DNA of 64,000 bases from Oenanthe sinensis (Eukaryota; Streptophyta; Magnoliopsida; Apiales; Apiaceae). Position 1 is the first letter of the stretch, and every line of letters begins with the position of its first letter. This document shows, piece by piece, positions 45,055-56,642 of this stretch. The stretch spans positions 17,195,886 to 17,259,885 of the forward strand of contig CM053800.1 of NCBI GenBank assembly GCA_028671895.1. The letters are read 5' to 3'. The notes below the pieces were generated by a model. It made no database searches and was not told the DNA's origin. It saw only the letters and a program-made list of their open reading frames with translations. Position numbers and translations under genes: made by a program.

Positions 45055-46772
45055 TTAAACATAGTTGAACATCCCTAAATCACAGACCAATCGATTGAAA
45101 GTAGATTCATCTAATGGTTTGTTAAAAATATCTGCAAGTTCTCTTTCACTAGGGACAAAATGTAATTCATTACATGTTCCCTAATGAAGTGATACCTTAT
45201 GTCAATGTGCTTGGTTCCGGAAAGTTGCACATGATTTTCTGTTATTGCAATGGCATTTGTGTTGTCATAAAAAATAGGAATTTTATTCATGTTGAACCCA
45301 TAGTCAAATAGTTGATTCCTCATCCATAAAATTTGTGCACAGCAACTTCCAGCTGCAATGTATTCAGTTTATGCAGTAGATGTAGACACTAAATTTTGTT
45401 TCATGCTAAACTATGATACAAGCTTGTTTCCTAGAAATTGACAGTTGCCTGTAGTACTTTTTCTGTCAATTCTACAACCTGTATAGTCTGCATCTGAATA
45501 ACCAATTAGATCAAATCCAGAATCTCTAAGGTACCAAATTCCAAGATTTGGAGTTCCTTTGAGATATTTGAATATTCTTTTTATTGCAATTAAATGAGAT
45601 TCTCTAGGATCAGCCTAAAACCCAGCATAAAGACATGTAGCAAACATTATGTCTGGCCTACTTGCAGTTAAATAAAATAATGAGCCAATCATGCCTCTAT
45701 ACCTTGAAATATCCACTTTAGCTTCCTTAGTATTCATTTCAAGTTTAGTTGCAGTGGTCATGGGAGTTTTTGCAGAAGAACATTCATTTAAATCAAATCA
45801 CTTTAATAAATCAAAAATATATTTGGTTTGATTTATGAAAATACCATCTTTGACTTGTTTGACTTGCAAACCAATAAAATAGGTAAGTTCTCCCATCATG
45901 CTCATTTCATATTTATTCTGCATCAACTTAGCAAACTTTTGACAAAGTTTTTCATTAGTTGAGCCAAAAATAATGTCATCTACATATATTTCAACATGAA
46001 TCATAGAGCCACTAACATTTCTATGAAAGAGAGTTTTATCAATAGTACCTCTTGTGAAGTTATTCTCAATCAAGAATTTAGACAAAGTGTCATACCAGGC
46101 TCTAGGTGCTTGTTTCAATCCATAAAGTACCTTGAGAAGATAGTATACAAATCCAGAATGAACAAGATCAATGAAACCAGGAGGTTGTTCCACATATACT
46201 TCTTCTTCTAGTTCTCCATTGAAAAAAGAACTTTTCACATCAATCTGATACACCTTGAAATTTGCATGAGCAGCATATGCTAGAAAGATTCTGATTGCTT
46301 CCAACCATGCAACAATTGCAAATGTTTCATCAAAATCTATGCCTTCCTCTTATGAATAGCCCTTTGCCACTAATCTTGCTTTATTCCTTTTCATTATACC
46401 AGATTCATCCATTTTGTTTCTGAACACCCATTTTGTACCAATAACAGACTTGTTCTTTGGTTTGGGCACCAGCTTCCATACCTTGTTTCTTTCAAACTGA
46501 TTCAACTCTTCTTGCATAGCAATTATCCAATCAGGATCATTCAAGACTTCTTCAATCCTTTTTGGTTCTTCTTAAGACATGAAGCTGCTATATAAGCATT
46601 CATTTTGAGTTGCACTTCTAGTTTTGACACCATCATTTGCATTTTCAATAATCAATTCAACGGAATGACTTTTTTTCCATTTCCTTTGTAATGGTAAATT
46701 TGTCCTTGATGATGATGTTTCTTGATCATTAGAATTGTTATGATCATTATGATGTGACTGATCATTTGAGAA
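45055..46772 (-). pseudogene. pol: Copia RT-RNase H, broken, element 6
   Basis: Minus strand. Ends (C-terminus) DIFNKPLDESTFNRLV..GMFN with the stop at 45055-45057. RNase H: QLFDYGF..CDNTNAIAI-like (FYDNTNAIAI, 45111-45323). RT: PDWIIAMQEELNQFERNKVW at about 46480-46544, TKWVFRNKMDESG, EAIRIFLAYAA..YQIDVKS, and YVDD intact at 45975-45986, then NKYEMSMMGELTYFIGLQV. The 46572-46777 part is the Ser/Asn/His-rich linker before RT, with the ELIIENANDGVKTRS block. Stops and frameshifts occur near 46350, 46571, 45797 and others. The solo LTR at 46778 cuts it, and it continues at 48487. Confidence 0.9.
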
Positions 46773-46777
46773 CCCTC
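46773..46777. repeat. Target site duplication CCCTC, left copy
   Basis: CCCTC before the LTR start TGAAGG. The same bases are at 48482-48486. Confidence 0.92.
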
Positions 46778-48481
46778 TGAAGGAATTTATGCACCAGCAG
46801 AAGCATTGAATAACATTTATTTGCATATATTCATATGTATACATACATATAGATACAAAAACTATTTTATAAATTGAAGAATACCTCGATTGCTTTCCGG
46901 CAACAGCTAGAGAAGATCTTGTTCTTCAATCCTTGCAATAACCCCTCAAGTGTGGAGTGCTCTAAAAATATCCACCAAGAATCAAACTAAAAGATGAATG
47001 AGGAGGCTAGAGAGGAAATTAGGGTTGCCTCCCTTTTAAAATATTTCTCACAAATATTAGGGTTTTTTGTATTAGGGTTTATAATCCTATATTTATAGGC
47101 AAATATCTCAGCTGAGATATTTTCTATAAATATCTTATTATTAATTCCCTTTTTAATTAATTAATCTGATTAATTAATTAGTTAATGATTAAAACTATTT
47201 TAATCATTAATTCCTTTTTCTAAACTCTTTTAAAAAATTATTCTCTCTTCATATTTAATTACATTAATTAAATATTTAATTAATAATATTAAGATCTTAT
47301 CTTAAATAATTTATAATCAATTAAATCTTATTTAATTAATTTATAAAATTTGCTATGTAATTATTTATTTCATAAATAAATAATGACTAGCTATTATTAA
47401 TTATTCCTTCATCTATAATTTAATCTCTTTTATGGTGTGACTCTTTAGGTTCAATATTAAGCCGGTAGTAGAAATAAATAATAATAAACATTTTATTTAT
47501 TATTTATATGAATTCTATTAATTCATTAAATATAATTAATCTGATTAATTATATTTATTCTACATCGTGAGTGATGTTTCTCAACATATCGCGACTATCC
47601 AGATAATATGAAATAATTGCTTTGAATACTTAGAACCTGTCAGTAATTAGTTACCGTACAATTAATTCCTTCTACCCTTCAATATCCCGATTAAATACAA
47701 GGCATGGAACTCGTGTCAAGCCTATCTAATTTAATCATATGATTTCTTATTCATAATGCAAAGTTCATTTTAATGCAAATTAGAAACTCTTTCTAATTTC
47801 ATTCACTCTGGACAGAGATTCCTGAACTTGCATATCTAAGAATAACATAGGATATTCACTTCCTTTACTGGAAGGGGCAGATCCTTTATTGATCCGTTAA
47901 CTATCTCCATACACAAATCACTATGCCCAGAATGGACCTAATGAATGTCCTAGAGACTAAGGACTAAACCAAAGCATAAATCATTGTGTACGAGATTACT
48001 CTAACGATCTCAAGTCTAAGGATACTTGTACAACTATTTACTTAATAAACAACTATCGACACGTGAGTAAACTCCATTAGTTGTTCTACTTATCGAGTCA
48101 TGTTCAGTGAACTTATTCATTAATAAGCACCTATATACTAGCTATAGTGTCACCACACAAATGTCTATGAGAACAGATATCCTCCTAAGAGAGCTAGCAT
48201 AGTATGTACTGATCTTTACGGATTTACCAATTTCCAATTAGTTATCCTATGATCAGGAACTGTTTAAGTCTAAAGCTATTATCTTCTAGATCTCATTATT
48301 ACACTCTCATTATAATTCTAGAAGCTTTGCTCTAAATTATGGAACATCTTATTTAATACACTTCAAATAGATTAAGCCCGTAACATAAATAATTTATTAT
48401 TATCAAATGAAATCAAATAAGAGTAGCAGAAAGTTTTTCCTAACTCATCATACATGATTGGTTTTAGGTCAAACACTTTCA
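46778..48481 (-). mobile_element. Solo LTR (1704 bp) inside element 6 pol
   Basis: TGAAGG...TTTCA with perfect CCCTC duplications and no internal domain. The palindromic TATA-like CCTATATTTATAGG at 47086-47099, followed on the minus strand by a leader with AACCCTAATTTCCTC, suggests minus orientation. The sequence is unlike the other LTRs here, so its family is unknown; its length and AT-rich U3 resemble those of non-Sirevirus copia LTRs. Confidence 0.88.
47086..47099 (-). promoter_or_regulatory. TATA box of the solo LTR at 46778-48481
   Basis: CCTATAAATATAGG on the minus strand, with the probable transcribed leader running left. Confidence 0.5.
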
Positions 48482-48486
48482 CCCTC
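48482..48486. repeat. Target site duplication CCCTC, right copy
   Basis: Matches 46773-46777 exactly. Confidence 0.92.
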
Positions 48487-49564
48487 CCCCTGAGATGGAC
48501 ACTCTTCTTGAAGACTATTGTGTAGAGTAGTTATCTATCGAATGATTATCAATTGATTATTATCAGTCGATTGATGATTGTCAACGGATAAGTATCTGTT
48601 GATGCATTGACATCAATTGATGGGGAGCTTCTAGGTACTTGATTTCTGTAAATTTCCATATCATCATCACTATCTTCACTATTGCTTGTAGATTCATTTT
48701 CAAAGTGCAATAGTTCATGAAATCCTTCATCAAACAACCCTTGAATCTTCTTGTCATCAAAGACTACATGCATAAATTCTATAGCAATGTGCAATCTTAG
48801 ATTGTAGACTCTGTATGCTTTGGTTGTTATTCCATATCCAACAATTATAGCTTCATTAGCCTTGACTTCAAATTTTCCCAGATTTTCACCTTGATTTCTC
48901 ATTACATAGCATTTGCAGCCAAATACATGAAGAAAATTAACTGTTGGCTTCTTGTCTTTCTTCATCAACTGATCGGGGTTTTGCCTTGAAGTTGATTGAC
49001 CATGGAAATATTTTGAATGTAGCAAGTAGTATTAATTGCTTCTGCCCAGTAATATGTAGGAAGTTTTGCTTCTTCTAACATAGTTCTAACAGCTTCAATC
49101 AAGGTCCTATTTTTCCTTTCTACTCCATTTTGCTGTGGAGTCCTTGGTGTAGAGAAATAATGAGTGATACCTTTTTCTTCACAGAATTCTTTCATTGTTG
49201 CATTCTTGAATTCTGTGCCATTATCACTTCTGATTTTCTTGACCTTCCATTCAGTGTCATTGTCAACATTCTTCACATGATTGATAATGAATTTGCTTGC
49301 CTCATCTTTAGAGTGTAAGAAATATACCCATGTATATCTTGTGAAGTCATCCACAATGACTAATGCATATTTCTTTTTGGCAATAGACATGATGTTGACT
49401 AGACCAAACAAATCCATGTGTATCAATTCCAAAGGCTTGTCAATTGATGATTCAGACTTTGACTTGAATGATGTTTTTCTTTGTTTTCCCTTTTGACAGG
49501 CATCACATAGTCCATCCTTGGTGATTTCTATCTGTGAAATGGCTCTAACCAGATTTTTTCTAAC
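48487..49564 (-). pseudogene. pol: Copia integrase, broken, element 6
   Basis: Minus strand: CDACQKGKQRKTSF (zinc-binding end, near 49460-49505), HMDLFGLVNI near 49405, YALVIVDDFTRYTW, RSDNGTEFKNATMKEFC near 49200-49240, PRTPQQNG-VERKNRTL near 49100-49145 (one Val fewer than usual but Glu kept), YYWAEAINT. Then, in another frame, KPTVNFLHVFGCKCYV and VGYGITTKAYRVYN (48549-49025). D, D and E are all present. A frameshift near 48970-49025 and further damage near 48540 break it. The C-terminal linker contains the TATCGAT-type motifs. Element 7 is inserted at 49565, inside the HHCC zinc-binding region. Confidence 0.9.
49560..49564. repeat. Target site duplication of element 7, left copy (CTAAC)
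   Basis: CTAAC at 49560-49564 and again at 63376-63380. Integrase codons of element 6 read across the join. Confidence 0.95.
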
Positions 49565-49860
49565 TGTTAAACAGAATGAGTGTTGCAGAAAGGGGGGTTG
49601 AATGTAACTTAATAAATTTAACAACTTTTGCTAACAACAAAACAAAAGTAAATGTATTAAGTTACAAAGCAAACGACAAGTAAGGTAGGGACACACAGTG
49701 TTTTACTTCAAAAATTAATTTTATTAATTTTTGTTGCTACAACTGACTGGAAAGGGTTTCCAGCTTCAATAGATATAATAACAAGAGATTGCTAGAGTTT
49801 CTATGCTTGAGAAAAGTTAAGCTCAGTTGTGTGTATTAGGAAAAGTATTTGGGAGATGTT

Positions 49861-49872
49861 GTTATTTAAACT
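49861..49872 (-). promoter_or_regulatory. TATA-like box of the element 7 LTR
   Basis: Minus-strand AGTTTAAATAAC, and AGTTTAAATAAAC at the same place in the other LTR (62448-62460). Weak TATA match, but conserved and downstream of the array. Confidence 0.4.
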
Positions 49873-50139
49873 AAAACACATATATCACTTACAAGTACAC
49901 TTTCCCTTGTTTCCTGGACAATACTCGAAATAGTAATATCACTTTTTCTTCATGAATCTTGTCTTCATTCCAAATGTAAATAAAGGTACTCTGTGAGGAT
50001 TTGACATTCTTGACACCATGAGCACGCTTCACCTTCTTGCTTACTTTTTTCTCAAGTTGCAATTGTAGAGACAGACTAGGTAGAAATGTCAAAATCAATT
50101 TGTGAATGACTTTACCTAGTCTGCTACTTGAAACAGACT

Positions 50140-50690
50140 GTCAGCTTCTCTGAAAGTTACTGTCAACCTTCAGCTTCACTTTGGTGACAACATCTTTATT
50201 TCAAAATACTTTACTGTCAGTATCACTAGTCTTCTAAAACATGTTGTCGTCCAAAGATACTGTCAACTATTCCGCCAAACATGCTGTCAACTCTCCCCGC
50301 CAAAACTACTGTCAGGAAACTTGTTGTCTTGAATCTTCAATCTCCGCCAAGTTTACTGTCAAGGGATATTTGCTGTCAATAAAACTTGCTGTCATAGAGT
50401 CTTCATTCTCCGCCAAGTTTACTTTCAAGGAATAGTTGCTGTCTTCTGTTTCCAAAAGTTGATGTCACTTGAACATGCTGTTGTAAGCTCCAGAATGTAG
50501 AATGTTACTGTCAGAAACTTGATCTATGCTGTGCATGAACACTTTGTGAACTTCTACCTCATTGATCATTTATTTCATTTACAGATGACAATAACTATTG
50601 ATACTTACTGTCACCTACTTGACTATTTGAGCATCTTATTACAAGTGACATTTTAAACATACTGTCAAACTATATATGACAGCATGTTTT
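50140..50690. repeat. ACTGTCA / TGACAGT motif array, element 7 3' LTR
   Basis: More than fifteen copies of ACTGTCA, TTGTCA or the reverse TGACAG, several inside a unit of about 24 bases, CCGCCAAACATGCTGTCAAC.. (50272-50295), and a longer unit TCCGCCAAGTTTACTGTCAA repeated at about 50342 and 50410. Confidence 0.9.
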
Positions 50691-50761
50691 ACTTAGGTAA
50701 TTATTAATTAATCTAATTAAATATTAGTTGATTATATTGATGGTACCACAATCCCTAACAA

Positions 50762-50776
50762 TCTCCCCCAATTTGT
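50762..50776 (-). promoter_or_regulatory. Polypurine tract of element 7
   Basis: Minus-strand CAAATTGGGGGAGAT directly before the LTR start. Confidence 0.92.
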
Positions 50777-50942
50777 TTTTATGATGAATAAAGACAAATT
50801 TAAAGAAAACTGCAGATGGTATCTCAACTAATAAAAGTAGAAGTGTTTGTACATGAAATAAAAGAAATTACAAGTACACTCCTATCTCAAATTTAGCTCC
50901 TCTAGACTGAGCAAATCTTCAATTTTGACTTGAGCTGCAACA

Positions 50943-53900
50943 CTACTTCTTCTCTGCTGCCATTCTTCCATACAGTCCCTCAAGAGCTTTCGGTTCCCTC
51001 TTCTCTTCTTCTGTCTTGGCATGATCAGCAACAGAATCTAAGACTAGTTTCACCATTTTATGAGAAAGATTCCTCAGCTCCTTGTAGGTGTAGTAGTTCT
51101 CAGATGGCCCCTTGGATATGCATAAGTATTTCATTCCAAACATGTCATTGACAAATCTTTCCTTTGCAGAAGAGTAGATCTGTTTCACCCTGAGTTTGTC
51201 AATAGACTCATCCTCTTCTTCTCTGGACTCAATGATCTCCTAACCAACTTTGCTTAGATCTCTTTCAAACTCCAGGAATGAGCCTGTGACCATTCTGAAT
51301 ATCTTCCTTAAGTTCTTATTATTGAGCACCCTGAAGTTGACAGCCTCCACTCCAATGCTATCAACAATGATTCTCAGGGGCCCAAACAGGACTGGAGAAA
51401 CATAGTTGGATCTTTTAGAGAATTGATCATTCAACAATGCATGCTTCATGTCAATCTCAGCCTCCTTGATTCTTTTGGATTTTTTTTTACTTTCTTCTTT
51501 GCAGCTTCAACTTCTTCTTCAAACTTCTTTCTTTTCTCCTTCTCCTCCTTCCTCTTAGAGTCACATATCTCTAGTGCTCCATTTTTCAGATCAAAAATCT
51601 CATAATTGGTGATATTGGGCAGTTTCTTCTTGATAAGCTCAATGATACGAGGGTCACTCACAACCAACTTCTTTAATTCCTCAAAGGTGATTTCTTCAGC
51701 AGAACCACTAGTATTATAGAAGATGATTCTGTCAGGATTTCTAAGAAGACATTTATGTGTCCTCAAATACTCAAACTTCTTCTCAATCTCCCTCTTCTTC
51801 TTGACTTGAATAATCCTCATAACACTTGACATGTATCTGCTTTCCTCAGGATAAGGATATCCCTCCAACTGCTTCACCAACTTTTCAAGTAAATCTAGAT
51901 TCTTGTCATGTAGAGACTCTGTGCTCCAAAATTCCTTGATTCCATCTTCTCCCTCAAAAATCACTCCATCAGAGTAGACAACTATTTCAGGTTCTTCAAC
52001 ATCATTGAAATCCAAAGGATGAGGCTTGAAAGAGTCCATCAAATCCATGAGCTTTTTTATCAACAGACTTCTCATCAACTGTGTCCTCATGTCTGATCCT
52101 TGAGTTATAAGCAGCATCCTTCTGACCAGAAAGTAGTTAACTTCTTTCATCTCATAACTCAGCTCTTCAACTGCTCCATTTGAATACAAAATAATTATCT
52201 TGCTTAGAGTATTCATCCCAGACCACTCAACTTTCACATTCACCAAGGATTCTGCTTCTGATTCTGCTATGTTATTGATGGTTGGCCTTCTAAAATTCAG
52301 ACAATCCTCATGTAGAATTTCAGACACAAGCTTCCACCCTTTCCTGCTAGGCCTCCTACTTGAATGAGGCTTAGGTCTCTCTGCCCTTGCTTTCATATAC
52401 TTATTGGAAAAGGATACTTTCTTTGACAGTAACTTTTGAGAGGTTACTGTCAAGTCAAGTTCGACAACAGGTTCTGTGACAGTAAGTTTATCCTTATTAC
52501 TCCTGACAGCATCTTTTTCATCCATTTCAAAACCAAGAACTACTGTCTTCATCATTTTATCTCCAATACCATCTCTGTACTCCTTCTCATTCTTCTCCTC
52601 ATTTAACTCAACCTTATTTCCAGTTCCAGATGATCCTTCACCAGTATTGTGTTGGCTAGAACTACCTGCACCTCCATCAGGCTTTTCACTATCATCTCCA
52701 TCTTTCTTTTCCTGAGTTTTCTTCTCACTCTTCTTCAGCCTCAACTCTTCAAGTCTCCTCAATTCTCCTTCCAACACTCTCAAAACTTCATCCCTTTCTT
52801 CATTCCTTGGAATTTGCTTGAAGTAGTCAAAAGCTTCTTTCACAGACCTTGGCTTACACATGCTCACTCTCTCCAAATTCATAGATCTGTACTTTCCATC
52901 TGTGGAGCTATTGAACTTGATTCCCAAGGTATCCTGAGTTACTTCTGAAAGCTTTGCAACTATCAGCTTCTGCAGAGTCCTTTTCAGATTTTCATTCAGC
53001 CATGACTTATCTGTTTTGATCTTGAGTTTAATTGCTTTTATAACAGCAATTTCCTGCCTACTCAGATAAGCCATGCTTACACACCAACTGAGACCTTCTT
53101 CGGTTCTAATAGAGATTATCCATTTGTTACTCCTAGACACCATCACAACTGCTTCTATTATTGACTGTCTCATTGAATCAGAAAATTTCTTGGGGTCTCT
53201 GTTAGATAAGGCTCTTAGATCATTTATTCTTTTGTTGAACTTTGCATCTTCAAAGACTCTGTTGTTTTCATTGTCCTCCACCATCAGGATTGCAACTTGT
53301 TCATCATCAAGATCCTCTCTTTCCTCTATTATGAAATCATCCCCTTCATCTTGAAAGAGCTTCTCCTTCCCTTTCCCAACTACATTCACCATTGAATCTT
53401 TCTTCACAACTCCCTCATTTATCACCACTCATTTCTCCTTTGGTCTCTCCACCTTATTACCTCCAAGATTTATAGCAATCTCAGCAGCCACACTAGAGAC
53501 CAATGCTAGTTGACACTCCCCCTGAGATGCAGCTTGAGTTGTCTCCTTAACTGCCACCTTATCACTCATTTCTTCATCTGCAAACACTTCGGCCTTACTA
53601 CTTTTCTCCCCCGTAGTTAAGGTAGTAACTGCAGGGATTGAAAATTTAGCCTGAAATACCTGAAGCTTGTCAAAGATGGCCTTGAATCCTTCATTCATTG
53701 TCTGCTCCAAACTGGTCATTCTGTTCACCAGCTTCACCTGATTCTTGCCCACTGTGTCCAGGTTCTTTGACAATTTAGTGACTTTGTGTGAAAGGGATTT
53801 CAACCTTTCATCAGCTTGTTTAGAGGATTTGGAGGTTGTGGTGGTTCTCACACTCTATGGTTTTTTATGAGTGCTCTCATCACTCCTCACCAACTCACTC

Positions 53901-55780
53901 TCCAGGCCTAATGCCTTTGATTTTTTGGCTCCCACATCTTGTTTTCTATCTTGGCCTTGCTCAGGGCCCTCTTCTTTTGCCTGGGATTTTCCCAGCCCCT
54001 CATTTTTATGCTCACCTCTCTTTTCTTTTATCTCTCTTTTTCTTTTCACACCCTCACTCATTCTAGGTGCAAGAGACTGAGCAGGTACATCTTGCACAAG
54101 AGTTGTAGATTTTATCTTGAGTAGGGAAGAAATGAGAGCAGAATCATCATCACTAAGTTGTTGAGAGGAGGCAACCATTAGAGAGTTACTGTCTGGAATT
54201 GTAGTGTTGATAGCATCTGTGGCAGCTTTAGTTGATAAGTTATTGTCATGAGGTTTCACAGCAACTTTGTCATTAACAGCTACAGAGGCTGTGACAGCAA
54301 TCTCTTCTACCCTTTGAGTAGAAGGTTCTTGTGGATTGCTATGATCAGTTTCATCCAACTGTTGAAATAGTGCATCAACATGTTGATCTTCAATGTTGGC
54401 AAAGTGTCATGCACTATAGTTGAATGAACTGTGTTCCACATGTTCTAGTCCTATAGTGTGAATATCTTCAAGTGTGGGCTCAGGTTGAGTGAGTTCAACC
54501 TGTTGTGCAGACTCTTTACAAGATGTCATGGGAGACTGGCCATGTTCAATAGATGCCTCCTTTTGAGAGGAGACATCTAGAGATGTGTTTTTGTCCCTTT
54601 TAAGAGATGTGCCCTTTTGAGAGGACACACATTGGCTTACAGAGGTTGATACCCTTGCCTTCTTTCTCCTAGACTCACCAGGGCCCTCTATGGGTTCTGT
54701 GGTCTGACTATCACCCTTATTTACTGCATCTAATGCAATTACACCACCTACCTGTGGAAATGTTTCTAACCTAGGTTGATTGGTTCTCATCCTTTTAGAG
54801 ACCTGGTCCTTTTGAGAGGTACTAGACCCTTGGTTTATAGATTTGTTGACTCTAGAAGGTCGAACTCCTTCAAAAGGTTTAGAGTGTGGGTTAGGAATGG
54901 AGAGGTCAACACCATTCTCATCACTCAATGAAAATACATGGTAGTCCCCAACAATTTTTAAATTTAAACTTTTTATTGTTGCAAGCATGAAATCAGTTAT
55001 GTAGAGACTCAATTCAGTGTTAAAGGGTTTACTGGTTAACAAAGAATGAGTATTTTTCTTTAGAGATGGGGACTCCATGCATTGAACACTATCTAAATCA
55101 ATTATGCCTATAATAGAATTAATTATAAGCATAAAAAATCTAGGATATTATATTACCGGTTTTCTGGCTTCTTTCTTTCCCAGCACCACCTTGGACAGAG
55201 GCATCAATAGCTTTCCAACATCTATTCTGTAATTGTGTACCATGGAATGCACTATCCTCCTGATGTATGCTGGCACTTCATTCCAGCCACTTGGTTTGCT
55301 TGACATGGACCTAGATACAGCATCGAGAATCATGCTCCATTCTATGTTGATATATTTTCTGTCAATGCCTCCCGAAGGATACCATTCATCTTTGTTTGCA
55401 CTTAACTTGGATCCAGCATACCCAATCAACTTGAAGAACTTGGTGAGTTGTTCTTCACTTGCAGGCTCCTCAAAAAGAAAGCCTTCAGTCTCTTTCACAT
55501 AAAGAGCTTCATTGATGTGAGAGGAATCGATGGTGTGAGAGGTACCATTGATTTGAAAAGAGATGGAGCTTGTATCTTGCTCCCCCTCACATACAGCAGA
55601 GGTCCAAAATTGTGAGAGTCTAGGAATTTCGAGATGTGGACTTGCGGTTAGGTCATAGGTGAGGTATGAGTTGTTCATGAAGCCAATAAAAGGTTTGAAA
55701 GCTTCACCAGCTTCACCCACTGAAGCCATGGTGGTGAAGTTGGTTTGAGCTAGGGTGCAGAGAATTTGAGGTCCAGACAT
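50943..55780 (-). pseudogene. Additional ORF (aORF) after pol, about 1,610 codons, element 7
   Basis: Begins MSGPQILCTLAQTNF at 55780. One reading frame runs from 55780 to 51446, broken only by stops at 55148, 54407, 53855 and 53429. A T9 run at 51480-51488 then shifts the frame, which continues to 50943. N-terminal about 210 residues: shared aORF domain (GEAFKPFIGFMN, PRLSQFWTS, FQINGTSHTIDSSHINEALYV, HNYRIDVGKLL). Next about 600 residues: Ser/Thr/Gln-rich and disordered, with KRKREIKEKR-type basic patches. A helical segment with heptads (LSHKVTKLSKNLDTVGKNQVKL) lies near 53700-53800. The C-terminal half is Lys/Glu-rich with several short globular repeats ('DRIIFYNTSGSAEEITFEEL', 'KIIILYSNGAVEELSYEM'). 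No signal peptide or membrane helix is seen. It contains copies of the element's ACTGTCA motif (for example 52420-52500). Function unknown. Confidence 0.82.
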
Positions 55781-55945
55781 GGTTGATTAATTTTAAGGTT
55801 GAGAAAGAATGAATGATTTAAGTGTTTAGAAGGCGGTTTAGAACAAAAGGTTGTAGAGAAACTGGAGAGTTTTAAGGGTGTAAGAGAGTGGAGAAGTTAT
55901 GAGAGAAATAAAGTAAAGTGAAGAGTGAGAGAAATTTTAGCTGTG

Positions 55946-55957
55946 AATTTATATGAT
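55946..55957 (-). promoter_or_regulatory. Putative internal TATA box before the element 7 aORF
   Basis: Minus-strand ATCATATAAATT about 10 bases after the motif array and followed by a CT-rich leader (55800-55935) up to the ATG. Same layout as 9829-9990 in element 2. Confidence 0.55.
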
Positions 55958-55966
55958 TTGAAAAAG

Positions 55967-56470
55967 GTACTGTCAAGAAAGAATTTTAAACGATTTTAAG
56001 TGACAGTTTTGTCTTCAAGTTCCATTCTTTGACAGTAACTTCTGCGCTAAAATGACAAACACTCTTGACAGTAACATTAGTAAATAATCATAAATGAATA
56101 AATCTAATGTTAATTGTTGACGGTATGTTATGCGGGTCTTTGAGAAACTATGCTGTCAAGAGATATTGACAGTAAGTTTCATAATCTGACAGTATGTTTC
56201 ACTCCCGCATACTATGTTGTCATTATTTCTCATTCCTTTGAGAACAGGTTTCACAAGATTTGACAGTAAGTTTTAATCCCACGAAACATACTGTCAAGTT
56301 TTCTCAGCCATTTGACAGTAAGTTCCACAAGGTTCGACGGTAAGTTTTAATCCCGCGGACTTTACTCTCAAGACTTATCAACCATGTGGCAGTAGGTTTA
56401 CACAGATTTTTGACAGTAACTTATCATTATATGATAGTATGAATAAAACATATTGTCAAGCACCTTGACA
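55967..56470. repeat. ACTGTCA / TGACAGT motif array, element 7 spacer
   Basis: About twenty copies in both orientations, such as TACTGTCAAG at 55968, TTGACAGTAAC near 56030, CTTGACAGTAAC near 56064, and a recurring unit TTGACAGTAAGTT (56234-56350). Confidence 0.92.
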
Positions 56471-56642
56471 ACATCTTTTATTGTTCACATAGAAGTTAAG
56501 TTACTTAAAAATAAATTAGTTAACCTCTCAGTTAAATATCATCATGTCTTTCCACTATGACAAAAATCAAAACACCTTTATAGGCCATTAATTCACAGTG
56601 AAATTTAGTTAACTAAAAATTTATCAACTAAATAGAGTTACA

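Larger units (their letters stand above)
49565..50761 (-). repeat. 3' LTR of element 7 (1197 bp)
   Basis: On the minus strand TGTTAGGGATTGTGG...TTTAACA. It ends with the conserved ATTCAACCCCCCTTTCTGCAA segment. Contents: ACTGTCA array (50140-50690) and TATA-like TTTAAATAAC (49861-49872, minus). The partner LTR is 62153-63375. Confidence 0.94.
55781..56642 (-). other. Pol-aORF spacer of element 7
   Basis: 862 bases, no gene. In minus-strand order it holds a pol-proximal part resembling element 2 (AATTAATGGCC, GAGAGGTTAACTAATTTATT), the ACTGTCA array, a TATA-like box at 55946-55957, and a CT-rich leader running to the aORF ATG. Confidence 0.85.

Noticed and set aside
51423..54124. Several plus-strand Ser/Phe/Leu-rich frames
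   Set aside because: Antisense shadows of the Lys/Glu-rich aORF of element 7.
55100..55152. GT...AG segment of about 49 bases around the first stop of the element 7 aORF, resembling a mini-intron
   Set aside because: Too short for a normal plant intron. The downstream frame is the same as upstream, so a single stop explains it as well.
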